NCBI GenBank assembly: GCA_016744185.1
Contig: JADGEY010000005.1
Coordinates: 1-50,045, forward strand
Origin: Emcibacteraceae bacterium
Lineage (GTDB): Bacteria; Pseudomonadota; Alphaproteobacteria; Sphingomonadales; Emcibacteraceae
Reading direction: 5' to 3'
DNA: 50,045 bases
Part shown: positions 8,072 through 16,841 of the stretch, piece by piece
How positions within the stretch are numbered: the first letter of the stretch is position 1
How the letters are laid out: every line of letters starts with the position of its first letter
Made by a program: the position numbers and the translations under genes
Notes under the pieces: generated by a model
Seen by the model: the letters and a program-made list of their open reading frames with translations, nothing else
The model's database searches: none
What the model was told of the DNA's origin: nothing

Positions 8072-10225
8072 ATGGCAGAAAGATCATTTGCGAAAGAAGT
8101 GCAAAAACTTCGCGCAGGAAAAGGCGATGAATTTCACGGCGAAGGCATTTTAGCAGTCACCAAAGCATTGCTCCAATCGGGCGTTGCTTATGTTGGCGGC
8201 TATCAAGGATCGCCTGTGTCACATTTAATGGACGTTCTTGCTGATTCTCAAGAAATTCTAGACGAGCTTGGCGTTCATTTTGAAGCAAATGGCAGTGAAG
8301 CGACAGCAGCCGCAATGCTGTCCGCTTCGATTAATTATCCTCTGCGGGGGGCGGTCACATGGAAATCTACCGTGGGAACGAACGTTGCCTCGGACGCTTT
8401 GTCAAACCTTGCCTCTGCTGGGGTGATGGGCGGCACAGTGATTATCCTTGGTGAAGATTACGGCGAAGGGGCAAGCATCATGCAAGAACGCTCTCATGCT
8501 TTTGCTATGAAGTCTCAAATGTGGCTGATTAACCCCCGTCCCAACCTGCCTAAAATGGTGAATATGCTGGAAAAATCTTTTGAGCTTTCAGAAGCAAGCA
8601 ACACGCCGTTGTTCTTTCAAATGCGTATTAGAGCTTGTCATTTACAAGGACAATTTACCGCAAAAGACAATAAAAAACCTGCCTTTAGCGTAAAAGATGC
8701 TCTTGAGAATCCCAACAGGGAAGCGGATAAAATTATCCTGCCGCCTTTTACTTTTCTGCATGAAAAGATGAAAATCGAGAAACGCTGGCCTGCAGCGGTT
8801 AAATTCATTAAAGAGCATAAATTAAATGAAATTTTTGACGGTAGTGAAAATGATGTTGGGCTTATTTTAGAAGGCGGACTTTATAATGTTGTCATTAGAT
8901 CTTTGCAGCTTATTGGTCTTGCCGATACCATGGGGATAACCAAAATTCCGCTCTATGTCATGAATGTCACTTACCCTTTAATCGATGATGATCTTACGAA
9001 TTTTGCAAAAGATAAAAAAGCGGTTCTTATCATAGAAGAAGGGCAGCCAAATTATATTGAACAGGCTCTTCACAAGATTTTTAATGATGCTGCGTTAAAA
9101 TGCTCCATATCAGGCAAAGGCACTCTGCCCCTTTACGGCGAATATACGGGGCAAGCCATGAACGCTGGCATCAAAAAATTCTTAAAGTCTTACCGCCCTG
9201 ATTTATTAAAATCGGATCTTTTAGAAAGTGCTTTCCCTCCTGCACGGGAATTTAGCGTCACCCCTAAAGATTTAGATAAAGCTATCCCAATGCGCCCTCC
9301 AGGGCTTTGTACAGGCTGCCCTGAGCGTCCGTTTTTTGCGGCGATAAAAATGCTTGAAAAAGAATATGGCGAGGTTCATATCTCTGCTGATATTGGCTGT
9401 AATTCATTCGGCACGCTGCCGCCTTTTAAAATTGGTAATACCATCATGGGATACGGGCTTGGCGCAGCAAGCTCCTCTGCTTTTAGCTCGGTTAGAAGCA
9501 ACCGGTCGATCTCTATTATGGGAGACGGCGGTTTTTGGCATAATGGGCTAACCAGCGGTATTGCCAGTGCGGTTTATAATAATAATGATAATGTTTTTAT
9601 CATTGTCGATAATGGCTATGCTGCCGCAACAGGCGGTCAATATATCCCTTCTTCCGCCCAGACATTAAAAGATAATGAAACCAAAGCAACCATTCAAGAT
9701 GCCGTCAAGGGCGTAGGCGTAAAATGGGTTCGAACGATCCGCTCCTATGCTATCGAAGAGGTGCGTGATCTTGTTAGGGAAGCCATGACATCGCCCTATT
9801 ATGGTCCAAAAATCATCATAGTCGAAGGCGAATGTATGCTTAACAAGCAGCGCCGTGAAAAGCCCATTGTTAAAAGCCGCATTAAAACAGGAAAAAGAGA
9901 AATTAAAGAAAGATTTTATGTGGATAGTGCCACATGTTCAGGCGATCATGCTTGCATTCGGCTTTCGGGCTGTCCCTCTTTAACCATCAAGCCAAACCCC
10001 AATATTTTACACAGTGATCCTGTCGCTTATATAGATAATACTTGTGTAGGCTGCGGCCTGTGCGGTGAAAATGCTCATGCTTCTGTTTTATGCCCTTCAT
10101 TTTCACGGGCAGACCTTATTTTTAATCCAAGCCTTTGGGATAAAATTAAACATAGCGTCCGCCAAAGCGTGATCCAATATCTACAAAAAAGAAAAGATGC
10201 AAAACGGGCGGAGATTACATTATGA
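8072..10225 (+). CDS. Indolepyruvate:ferredoxin oxidoreductase-type alpha subunit (IorA-like)
   Basis: This is a thiamine-diphosphate 2-oxoacid:ferredoxin oxidoreductase subunit of 717 residues. It has an N-terminal pyrimidine-binding domain with YVGGYQGSPVS, a central CTGCPERPF block, and a ThDP site with MGDGGFWHNG (about 483-492) and IVDNGYAAATGGQ. The C-terminal ferredoxin-like region (about 620-685) has CSGDHACIRLSGCPS and CVGCGLCG...CPS clusters. The enzyme family converts aryl 2-oxoacids plus CoA into aryl-CoA, CO2 and reduced ferredoxin. It overlaps the IorB-like gene as ATGA. In this operon an arylpyruvate or arylglyoxylate is the likely substrate. The cysteine pattern is that of the proteobacterial long form. 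Confidence 0.9.
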   Translation: MAERSFAKEVQKLRAGKGDEFHGEGILAVTKALLQSGVAYVGGYQGSPVSHLMDVLADSQEILDELGVHFEANGSEATAAAMLSASINYPLRGAVTWKSTVGTNVASDALSNLASAGVMGGTVIILGEDYGEGASIMQERSHAFAMKSQMWLINPRPNLPKMVNMLEKSFELSEASNTPLFFQMRIRACHLQGQFTAKDNKKPAFSVKDALENPNREADKIILPPFTFLHEKMKIEKRWPAAVKFIKEHKLNEIFDGSENDVGLILEGGLYNVVIRSLQLIGLADTMGITKIPLYVMNVTYPLIDDDLTNFAKDKKAVLIIEEGQPNYIEQALHKIFNDAALKCSISGKGTLPLYGEYTGQAMNAGIKKFLKSYRPDLLKSDLLESAFPPAREFSVTPKDLDKAIPMRPPGLCTGCPERPFFAAIKMLEKEYGEVHISADIGCNSFGTLPPFKIGNTIMGYGLGAASSSAFSSVRSNRSISIMGDGGFWHNGLTSGIASAVYNNNDNVFIIVDNGYAAATGGQYIPSSAQTLKDNETKATIQDAVKGVGVKWVRTIRSYAIEEVRDLVREAMTSPYYGPKIIIVEGECMLNKQRREKPIVKSRIKTGKREIKERFYVDSATCSGDHACIRLSGCPSLTIKPNPNILHSDPVAYIDNTCVGCGLCGENAHASVLCPSFSRADLIFNPSLWDKIKHSVRQSVIQYLQKRKDAKRAEITL

Positions 10226-11802
10226 CAGACCTAAAAAAAACCAGCTCTCTTGAAGGAAAAAACGCCTCTAAAGAAAAAAATAGCTGTGCAAAAGCACCTC
10301 TTTTTACAAAAAATCGCCCTCTAACAATCGTTATTTCTGCTCTTGGCGGACAGGGCGGCGGCGTTTTAACCAACTGGATCGTTAGTCTTGCGAAACAAAA
10401 ACAATATTTTGCCCAAGCAACCTCTGTCCCGGGTGTTGCACAGCGAACGGGGGCAACCATCTATTACCTTGAAATATTTCCAAAAGCAGAGGGGGCAAAT
10501 TATGACAATCCCCCGATTATGGCTCTTATGCCCACCCTCGGCGATGTTGATCTCGTGGTCGCATCCGAACTTATGGAAGCGGGGCGTGCCGTTCAAAGAG
10601 AATATGTAACCCCGGGTAAAACCACCTTGATCACTTCAAACCACAGAGTTTATTCCATATCCGAAAAGATGCATATGGGAGATGGCAGAGGGGATAGTGA
10701 CACCGTTCTTAAAGCCGCATTAGAAGCCTCCAAAACATTGATTTCTTTTGATATGGAAAAGCTCTCAAATAAGACAGGCTGCATGATTAGCTCGGTTTTA
10801 TTTGGCTCTATTGCGGGCGCAAATATATTACCTTTCAGCCGAGAAGATTTTGAAAATGCAATCCGCGTAGAAGGTAAAATGGTTGATATTAATCTAAAAG
10901 GTTTCGGTGCAGGTTTTAACGCGGCTCAAAAAAATATCATTACTGACATTTTTAAGCCTGTTAAAACAGCTGCAAGCATCGCAGGAAATGCCAATCACCC
11001 CCAAAGCAAAAAAATCATAGAAGAGATTAACCAGCTTCCCCTTTCTGCCAGAGAGCTTGCTTATGCGGGATGTAAAAGCCTGCTTGATTTTCAAGATATT
11101 TCTTACGCTGAAGAGTATATTTCTATTTTAAAAGAATATTCAAAAATCAGGAATTCATCTGAGCATATTATAAAAGAGCTTAGCCGCTCGCTTGCCCTAT
11201 GGATGGCATTTGATGATGTGATTAAGGTTTCTGATCTTAAAATTAGAGCTAAGCGTACCGCAGATTACCGAAATGAGGTCAAAGCGCAGGAAGGGCAAAT
11301 CGTCCAAATGATAGAATTCATGCACCCAAGGCTCGAAGAAATAATAGGCATAATGCCTGTAAAAATGGCAAGATTTGCACAAAAATCTAAATTGTTTTCA
11401 AAGTTTTTAGGACTTTTTACAGGGGCAAAGAAATATGATTCATCTAAATTATTCCCCTTTTTAATGCTTTATTTCATTGCCTCTTTAAAAGGCATGCGCC
11501 GCAAAACTTTGCGCTATTATGAAGAAAAACAATTAATCGATTCATGGCTTATCCATGTCAAGACAGCCTGCGAGAAGGATCATGATCTCGCTCTTGAAAT
11601 TATAAAATGCCAAAGAATTATTAAAGGATACGGCGAAACTCATCAAAGAGGGCAAGATAATTTTAAAAAAATCATGTCAGCCCTAGGCGCAGAAAATATT
11701 ACGGCTAAAAATATTACGGCTAAAAAAATATCTGCGCTGCATAAAGCGGCATTAAGTGATGAGGATTCCCATGAATTTAACCGCCTGTTTGCTGCTCTTT
11801 AA
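10222..11802 (+). CDS. Indolepyruvate:ferredoxin oxidoreductase-type beta subunit (IorB-like) with DUF6537-type C-terminus
   Basis: The protein has 526 residues. After a Lys/Ser-rich N-terminal tail of about 30 residues comes the gamma/beta domain (VISALGGQGGGVLTNWIVSLA, SVPGVAQRTGATIYYLE), which binds CoA and shuttles electrons in the POR superfamily. The C-terminal half is a helical DUF6537-like region found in proteobacterial IorB. It begins inside the stop codon of the IorA-like gene and is the last gene of the operon. Near the C-terminus an NITAK element is duplicated in tandem. The N-terminal tail precedes the domain and could be trimmed if an internal start were used, but no better ATG with a ribosome site is visible. 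Confidence 0.88.
   Translation: MTDLKKTSSLEGKNASKEKNSCAKAPLFTKNRPLTIVISALGGQGGGVLTNWIVSLAKQKQYFAQATSVPGVAQRTGATIYYLEIFPKAEGANYDNPPIMALMPTLGDVDLVVASELMEAGRAVQREYVTPGKTTLITSNHRVYSISEKMHMGDGRGDSDTVLKAALEASKTLISFDMEKLSNKTGCMISSVLFGSIAGANILPFSREDFENAIRVEGKMVDINLKGFGAGFNAAQKNIITDIFKPVKTAASIAGNANHPQSKKIIEEINQLPLSARELAYAGCKSLLDFQDISYAEEYISILKEYSKIRNSSEHIIKELSRSLALWMAFDDVIKVSDLKIRAKRTADYRNEVKAQEGQIVQMIEFMHPRLEEIIGIMPVKMARFAQKSKLFSKFLGLFTGAKKYDSSKLFPFLMLYFIASLKGMRRKTLRYYEEKQLIDSWLIHVKTACEKDHDLALEIIKCQRIIKGYGETHQRGQDNFKKIMSALGAENITAKNITAKKISALHKAALSDEDSHEFNRLFAAL
11698..11727 (+). repeat. Tandem 15-bp duplication inside the IorB-like gene
   Basis: Two adjacent 15-base units, ATTACGGCTAAAAAT and ATTACGGCTAAAAAA, differ only at the last base and encode a repeated Ile-Thr-Ala-Lys-Asn/Lys segment close to the C-terminus. 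The unit keeps the reading frame. It looks like a recent slippage duplication in a surface segment. Confidence 0.85.
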
Positions 11803-11872
11803 TTACAGCTTAAATCATATATACGAGGGGACTCTAAGGAAAGAAGGCTAAGTTCGTTTAAAAGTCTAATCC

Positions 11873-12694
11873 TTAAGTAGATTTCATTCCACTACCGAAA
11901 GGATGGCTTAATTTTTCTTTTAATCTTTTATGGGGGATTAAAAAATTATCGCCTTTTTCTTGCCAGCGTGCGGCATGGATATGATAGCTGCGGCTTAAAT
12001 TTTCATCTGATAAAACGCTGTCTGCTGTCCCTGCCGCCGCAAGCTTTCCTTCATGCAGTAAAATAATATTATCGCAGTACCGCTGGGCAAGAGCAAGATC
12101 ATGCAAGATGATTAAAATGCCGTGATTCTGCTGTTTTAAATCCGTTAAAATATCCATAACTTGAAGCTGGTGATAAGGATCAAGAGAGGCAGCAGGCTCG
12201 TCTGCAAAGAGATACGGCGCGCCTGATACAATGGCTCGGGCGAGCATAACGCAAGATTTTTCGCCCCCAGAAAGGCTGTTTGTAATGCGCCCCGCAAGAT
12301 GCAGACTGTCCGTAATTTCCATCGCTGCCCGAACAGCATCATGATCTTTCTTTGCCATTTTTTGCCAAGGGTCATGATCAGCGATTAGACCAAGAGAGAC
12401 CATATATTCAGCCGTCAAAGCCCAGTGGACGGGCGATCCTTGGGCAAGGTAAGATATATTTTTTGCCCGCTCTTTTAAGCTTAAATCTGATAGGTCTTTG
12501 CCGTCCAAAAAGCTCGAACCTGACTTAAACTTTATCAGCCCCAAGACCGCTTTTAATAATGTGGTTTTCCCTGCCCCGTTTGGACCAATTAGCCCCGTAA
12601 TCTCACCCCGTTTAACGTGAAAAGAAACATCTTGTAAAATTTGATGCCCTTCCATCGTCACTGAAATATTTTTAACTTCTAAAGCATCTTTCAT
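11873..12694 (-). CDS. btuD: Vitamin B12 ABC transporter, ATPase subunit
   Basis: This is an ABC ATPase of 273 residues in the FecE/BtuD group. Walker A is GPNGAGKTT at 37-45, followed by a Q-loop at AQGS, the signature LSGGEKS, Walker B ending in FADEPAA, and the switch His in IILHDLAL. It powers the permease encoded just upstream, with which it overlaps as ATGA. Location behind a cobalamin riboswitch and the BtuB, BtuF and BtuC genes identifies the substrate as a corrinoid. It ends convergently with the IorB-like gene 70 bases away. Confidence 0.9.
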   Translation of the reverse strand: MKDALEVKNISVTMEGHQILQDVSFHVKRGEITGLIGPNGAGKTTLLKAVLGLIKFKSGSSFLDGKDLSDLSLKERAKNISYLAQGSPVHWALTAEYMVSLGLIADHDPWQKMAKKDHDAVRAAMEITDSLHLAGRITNSLSGGEKSCVMLARAIVSGAPYLFADEPAASLDPYHQLQVMDILTDLKQQNHGILIILHDLALAQRYCDNIILLHEGKLAAAGTADSVLSDENLSRSYHIHAARWQEKGDNFLIPHKRLKEKLSHPFGSGMKST

Positions 12695-13728
12695 CTCATC
12701 GCCCCCCTCGTTTTAAAAATAATATAAAGGAACAAAGGCGCACCAACAAAGGCGGTCACCACCCCAAGCTGTAACTGCTGATTACCAATATTGATACGGG
12801 TAAAAAGATCAGCCAAGGTTAAAATAATTGCCCCTAAAAATGCGCTTGGCAGTAATAATTGCCCTGGGCTGTGACCGATCAGACCCCGAATAATATGCGG
12901 CACAACCAAACCGACAAAGCCAATAGAGCCGCAAACCGAAACCGCCGCCCCGACCGAGACCGCACTGCCTAGAATAATTCTAAGCCGCAAGAATTTTAAA
13001 TTTATGCCCAAAGTCTGCGCTGTATCATCACCGAGGCTGCAAGCATTAAGTCCTTGATGAACGCCCCACATCAGCAGCCATCCTGCGATCATAAAGGGGG
13101 CGGCAAGCTGAATATCTGTCACCGTGCGGTTCTCTAGTGACCCCAGCAGCCACATGATCATATCTTGCAGAGAAGAAGGATTTTCCGCAAAATTCATCAC
13201 CAGAGAAATAAGAGCGGTTGCCAAGGAGCTAATGCCTATTCCCACTAAAATCAGCGTTAAAACGCTGCTATCCCGAAGCGAGATAAACATCAAAATAAAA
13301 GTAGCGATTAAAGCCCCCGCCATGGAAAGCAGCGGCACGGATAAAGGGAAGACATGGCTTAGCCCAAAATGGATTGCCACCACTGCGCCCACTCCCGCCG
13401 AGGCAGATACGCCAATAATTCCGGGGTCAGCTAGAGGATTACGAAGAAGCCCCTGCAAAGCTGCGCCAGATAATCCAAGGGACGCACCCACCATCATGCC
13501 CAGCAGAACTCTTGGCAGGCGAAGCTGCGTTACAATAATCTCTACCGCCTGATCCGACTGCCCCATAAGAGCCAATATAATATCAGAGGGTGCAAGAGGT
13601 ACCGTTCCAATAAAAAGCGATAAAAAGCCCAGAGCAATCATAAAGATAACCAAGAAAAAAAGCAGCATGTTTTTGCCAAAATACTTTTGTAAAATTCCAG
13701 CCTCTTGTAAAAATCCAGTCTCTGACAT
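12691..13728 (-). CDS. btuC: Vitamin B12 ABC transporter, permease subunit
   Basis: The protein has 345 residues and is a very hydrophobic FecCD/BtuC-family inner-membrane permease with about nine or ten transmembrane segments. Family landmarks include RLPRVLLGMMVGASLGLSGA, GLLRNPLADPGIIGVSAGA-like SASAGVGA, and GFVGLVVPHIIRGLIGH, the cytoplasmic coupling region. Its start overlaps the BtuF stop by one base (TAATG), and its stop overlaps the ATPase start. It acts as a dimer in the membrane with two ATPase subunits. Confidence 0.9.
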   Translation of the reverse strand: MSETGFLQEAGILQKYFGKNMLLFFLVIFMIALGFLSLFIGTVPLAPSDIILALMGQSDQAVEIIVTQLRLPRVLLGMMVGASLGLSGAALQGLLRNPLADPGIIGVSASAGVGAVVAIHFGLSHVFPLSVPLLSMAGALIATFILMFISLRDSSVLTLILVGIGISSLATALISLVMNFAENPSSLQDMIMWLLGSLENRTVTDIQLAAPFMIAGWLLMWGVHQGLNACSLGDDTAQTLGINLKFLRLRIILGSAVSVGAAVSVCGSIGFVGLVVPHIIRGLIGHSPGQLLLPSAFLGAIILTLADLFTRINIGNQQLQLGVVTAFVGAPLFLYIIFKTRGAMR

Positions 13729-14564
13729 TATTTTACAATCCTTTCCCGAATATATTCGGCAGCCTCAAGGGTGAAAATCCCATTGCAAGAAAGATACCGC
13801 CCTGGGACAATAATTGTTGGAATTTCCCTCATCATTTTACGGATTCTTTCATGACGTATAATGCTCCAGCTCGCTATGCTAGGATTGGGAAGATCGAAAA
13901 AACTGCCTATAATAATGTCAGGCGGATTGTAAATCATCGCTTCCAAAGGAAAGGGCTGCCAGCCTTTAATTCCAAGCTCGCTTGAGACGGTTTTAAATCC
14001 TGCAAAGCGCAAAAGATCATCAACAAAAGTCCCCGTCCCCGCCGTAATACCGCTGGGCGTTATATAGGCTGCCCGAAGATTAGATGCCGCTTTACCCTTT
14101 AAAACCTCATAGCGTATTTTATGATCTTTAATCATTTTAGCCGCACGCTTTTCCTGCCCTAGCGCACGCCCTACCAAATTTAAATTCTTATAAAGCATCT
14201 CGCTGCCGCTGCCATAAAGAGGGCTAACCACAGGGACGCTCGTTTTTTCCAGCAAAGAAAGAAAGTTCCAACCGCCCCAATAGCGCACCACTAAATCGGT
14301 TTTTGATATTAGAATTTCTTCTAAACTTGCGCCAAACTGCTTTATCCCTGCCGCTCTATCTGCGTAGAATGAATGGCTTTTATCCGCATCAGGAGAAAGG
14401 GCATATATTTGACTTTTATCGGCAAGGGCGAGCAGAAATTGATCCGAGCAATAATCAAGTGAGACGGCTCTACCTACTTTTTCTTTCGCCTCCGCCTCGC
14501 CTGAAAAATTAATAGCCGCACAGAGAAGAAAAACAACATTCATCATTCTTAAGGCGGCTATCAT
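13728..14564 (-). CDS. btuF: Periplasmic cobalamin-binding protein
   Basis: The protein has 278 residues, starting with a signal peptide (hydrophobic MMNVVFLLCAAINFSG, cleavage likely after AEA around residue 26). The mature part is a class III periplasmic binding protein: RAVSLDYCSDQFLLALAD, followed by SLEEILISKTDLVV and a TAGTGTFVDDLLRFAGF segment, all typical of BtuF/FecB proteins. It delivers corrinoid from the TonB receptor to the permease. A GAGGA sequence lies about nine bases before the start. Siderophore specificity would be the alternative, but the riboswitch argues for B12. Confidence 0.87.
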   Translation of the reverse strand: MIAALRMMNVVFLLCAAINFSGEAEAKEKVGRAVSLDYCSDQFLLALADKSQIYALSPDADKSHSFYADRAAGIKQFGASLEEILISKTDLVVRYWGGWNFLSLLEKTSVPVVSPLYGSGSEMLYKNLNLVGRALGQEKRAAKMIKDHKIRYEVLKGKAASNLRAAYITPSGITAGTGTFVDDLLRFAGFKTVSSELGIKGWQPFPLEAMIYNPPDIIIGSFFDLPNPSIASWSIIRHERIRKMMREIPTIIVPGRYLSCNGIFTLEAAEYIRERIVK

Positions 14565-14590
14565 ATTATATATCCTCAGGTTTTTAAGTT

Positions 14591-16417
14591 TTAAAAATTC
14601 GCTCTTACGCCTGCAAAATATGACCTGTCTGGTGTGCCATATCCCTTGATCTGCTGATATTCTTTGTTAAAGACATTATCGATGCGAGCGAAAATAGTGA
14701 TGTTATCCCTTACTTCATAAGAGATTCTCATATCTGCCCTCACCCAGCCGTCCACGCCTAATGAATATCCTTTTGGCTCTTCTTTGCCATTATAGGTCAG
14801 GCTTGCCGCAATGAAAAGCAGATCACTTGCCGCCCATGAAATTTGGGCAAAAGCCGCATTTGCAGGAACTTGGTCAAGCCTCTCGTCCGCTATAAGGTCT
14901 TTCGCATTCGTATAAGTATAATTCGCATTTAGCACGATGCTATCCGAAATATCCGCTTCCACGATAAGCTCGATCCCCTTTGTCTGCACTTTATCAATAT
15001 TATCATAGCCTGCGGTAAAGCTAAATCCGATGAGATTTTTAAAGTTTTGCTGAAAGTAGGTTGCCGTAACTTTCACGCTCTGCTCAAATAAGCTCTGTTC
15101 TATTCCAAATTCCCAGCCGTTGCTCTCTTCTGCTTTTAGGTCAGGATTGGGCTTTGTAAGACCGCAAAAACCGCAGATATAAGTTAATTGAAAAATAGAC
15201 GGCGCTTTAAATCCTTCGCCCCAATTGGCAAATAAACGTGTGCCCGTATTGGCAAGCATATAAGATGCCGTCAGGCGGGGCGTTACTGTGCTTCCATATT
15301 CATTATGATGATCATAGCGCACTCCAGCCGTTAGGGTTAAAGCTTCAATGCCTTGATAACTAGCTTCAGAAAAAATACTATTAATGTTAAAGGACTCCTT
15401 TGAGAGACTTTCAACCTTAGTTCTTTCATGCTGCACCCCAAAGGAAAGACCAAAATCTCCCTCTAGTTTAAAATGTCCGAAATAATCAATATTAAGGCGA
15501 GAGCCTTTGGTTTTATAGGTCTGAATATTTTTTGTCTCATTACGCCGTTTGGTCGAAGAATGCTCAAGCGAGAGTGTATTTTGCAGCCGCCCGTCAAATA
15601 AATCCGCATGCAGCCGCCCTGCGATCATAAATTCTTTTATTGTCCCCGATTTATCCGCATCTTTTGGACCAAATCCATCAAAATCATTCTTGCTATCTGA
15701 AAAGCGAGATAGAATAGCCATAGAAATAATGTCTGATAGTTTTATTTTCACCTTCCCCTGAGCGGTGAAGTTTTTATAGCCGTCCACTTCTATATTGCCA
15801 TCATTTTCATCGGCTTTGGAAATTCCATCTACCGAAATAGCATTTAAAGAAAGATTAAAATTAATCAAGTCCGAGCCACCCCGTAAAGAGCCGCCGCCCC
15901 GAATAGTCCCAAAAGAGCCGCCTTCGGTATGAGCCGTACCGCTAAGATCAGAGCTTGCAGATTTAGTGATAATATTAATCACGCCGCCCATCGCACTTGT
16001 GCCATATAAAATAGATTGCGGGCCTCTTAGAATTTCGATGCGTTCAATCCCGCCCGCATCTAAATTCGCAAAATCAAAACCGCCGCCTACCGAGGATACA
16101 TCATTAATCTTTATGCCATCGATAAGAATGGTTGTTTGGCTTGAAGATGCTCCTCTAATTCTAATCGATGAGACCCCTCCAAAACTGCCATTTTGATTAA
16201 AGGAGACCCCTGAGACGCTTTGTAAAATATCTTGAACAAAATTATTCTGGGATTTAATTAAATCATCAGATGAGATTGCCGTAATGCTGCTGCCGACATT
16301 TGAAATAGGCTGCTCATAACGCGATGCGGTGACAACAATTTCTTCTATATCATCTGCATGAGCCATAACAGGAACAGCAAAGGGGATAAGGGCTAAAATT
16401 GAGATTTGTTTTTTCAT
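14591..16417 (-). CDS. btuB: TonB-dependent outer-membrane cobalamin receptor
   Basis: The protein has 608 residues. It has a signal peptide cleaved near AHA at about residue 21, then a TonB box IEEIVVTASR, a plug domain with SIRIRGASSSQTTILIDG and RIEILRGPQSILYGTSAMGGVINIIT, and a beta-barrel ending in the aromatic C-terminal residue Phe (YFAGVRANF), the Bam recognition signal. Length matches BtuB. It imports corrinoids across the outer membrane using TonB energy. It is the first gene of the leftward operon and lies directly downstream of a cobalamin riboswitch, which should shut it off when B12 is plentiful. Confidence 0.93.
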   Translation of the reverse strand: MKKQISILALIPFAVPVMAHADDIEEIVVTASRYEQPISNVGSSITAISSDDLIKSQNNFVQDILQSVSGVSFNQNGSFGGVSSIRIRGASSSQTTILIDGIKINDVSSVGGGFDFANLDAGGIERIEILRGPQSILYGTSAMGGVINIITKSASSDLSGTAHTEGGSFGTIRGGGSLRGGSDLINFNLSLNAISVDGISKADENDGNIEVDGYKNFTAQGKVKIKLSDIISMAILSRFSDSKNDFDGFGPKDADKSGTIKEFMIAGRLHADLFDGRLQNTLSLEHSSTKRRNETKNIQTYKTKGSRLNIDYFGHFKLEGDFGLSFGVQHERTKVESLSKESFNINSIFSEASYQGIEALTLTAGVRYDHHNEYGSTVTPRLTASYMLANTGTRLFANWGEGFKAPSIFQLTYICGFCGLTKPNPDLKAEESNGWEFGIEQSLFEQSVKVTATYFQQNFKNLIGFSFTAGYDNIDKVQTKGIELIVEADISDSIVLNANYTYTNAKDLIADERLDQVPANAAFAQISWAASDLLFIAASLTYNGKEEPKGYSLGVDGWVRADMRISYEVRDNITIFARIDNVFNKEYQQIKGYGTPDRSYFAGVRANF

Positions 16418-16441
16418 AGTAATGCTCCGGCACTTTATAAA

Positions 16442-16487
16442 TTAATAAAATTTGTGTGGAGTTTTTCTGAATAACGCTCCGCACAAA
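16442..16487 (-). terminator. Terminator-like hairpin of the riboswitch expression platform
   Basis: On the minus strand TTTGTGCGGAG (16487-16477) pairs with CTCCACACAAA (16461-16451), one mismatch in eleven, and is followed by TTTTATTAAT. It sits between the cobalamin aptamer and the btuB start. This fits transcription termination on B12 binding, although the broken U-run also leaves room for control of translation. Confidence 0.65.
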
Positions 16488-16548
16488 GCAACATGTGTCA
16501 CCTGTACGGATATTCCGTTCTGAACTATAGTCCCGTAGCCAGAGAGGG

Positions 16549-16682
16549 CAACCAAAATGGCAGGTTTCCTGACTTATGGTCTAGCTCTAAAATATTTTAG
16601 AGCCGTTCCAGTTACAGTTGCGGGTACAGTCATGGCATTTCACCATATTCCCTTTTACCCCTTACGGGCACCATTTATGGTT
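16549..16682 (-). promoter_or_regulatory. Cobalamin (AdoCbl) riboswitch aptamer
   Basis: Read on the minus strand, the leader contains GGTGCCCGTAAGGGG, then GGGAATATGGTGAAATGCCA, ACTGTACCCGCAACTG, and the B12 box AAGTCAGGAAACCTGCC (16575-16559). These are the conserved blocks of the cobalamin riboswitch in the right order. Between them, 16584-16603 is a perfect 20-bp palindrome forming a peripheral stem. It controls btuB and, by transcription through, btuFCD. Confidence 0.95.
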
Positions 16683-16841
16683 TGTGTATATTCAATAGAA
16701 GGGCATAGCGCAACCGATAAAAGTAAAACTTAAGCCCGTCCTTAGAATTGCTTGTTTGCTTTAATCTTTAATAAATTACAAATTTACTCTTGAAAATAAG
16801 CCATCCCCTTTCACAAACCACTAGTATTTCTTGAGAGCATC

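Noticed and set aside
11820..11885. TAAGGA/TCCTTA pair between the IorB-like and btuD genes as a bidirectional terminator
   Set aside because: Only six bases pair across a long loop and there is no T-run on either strand.
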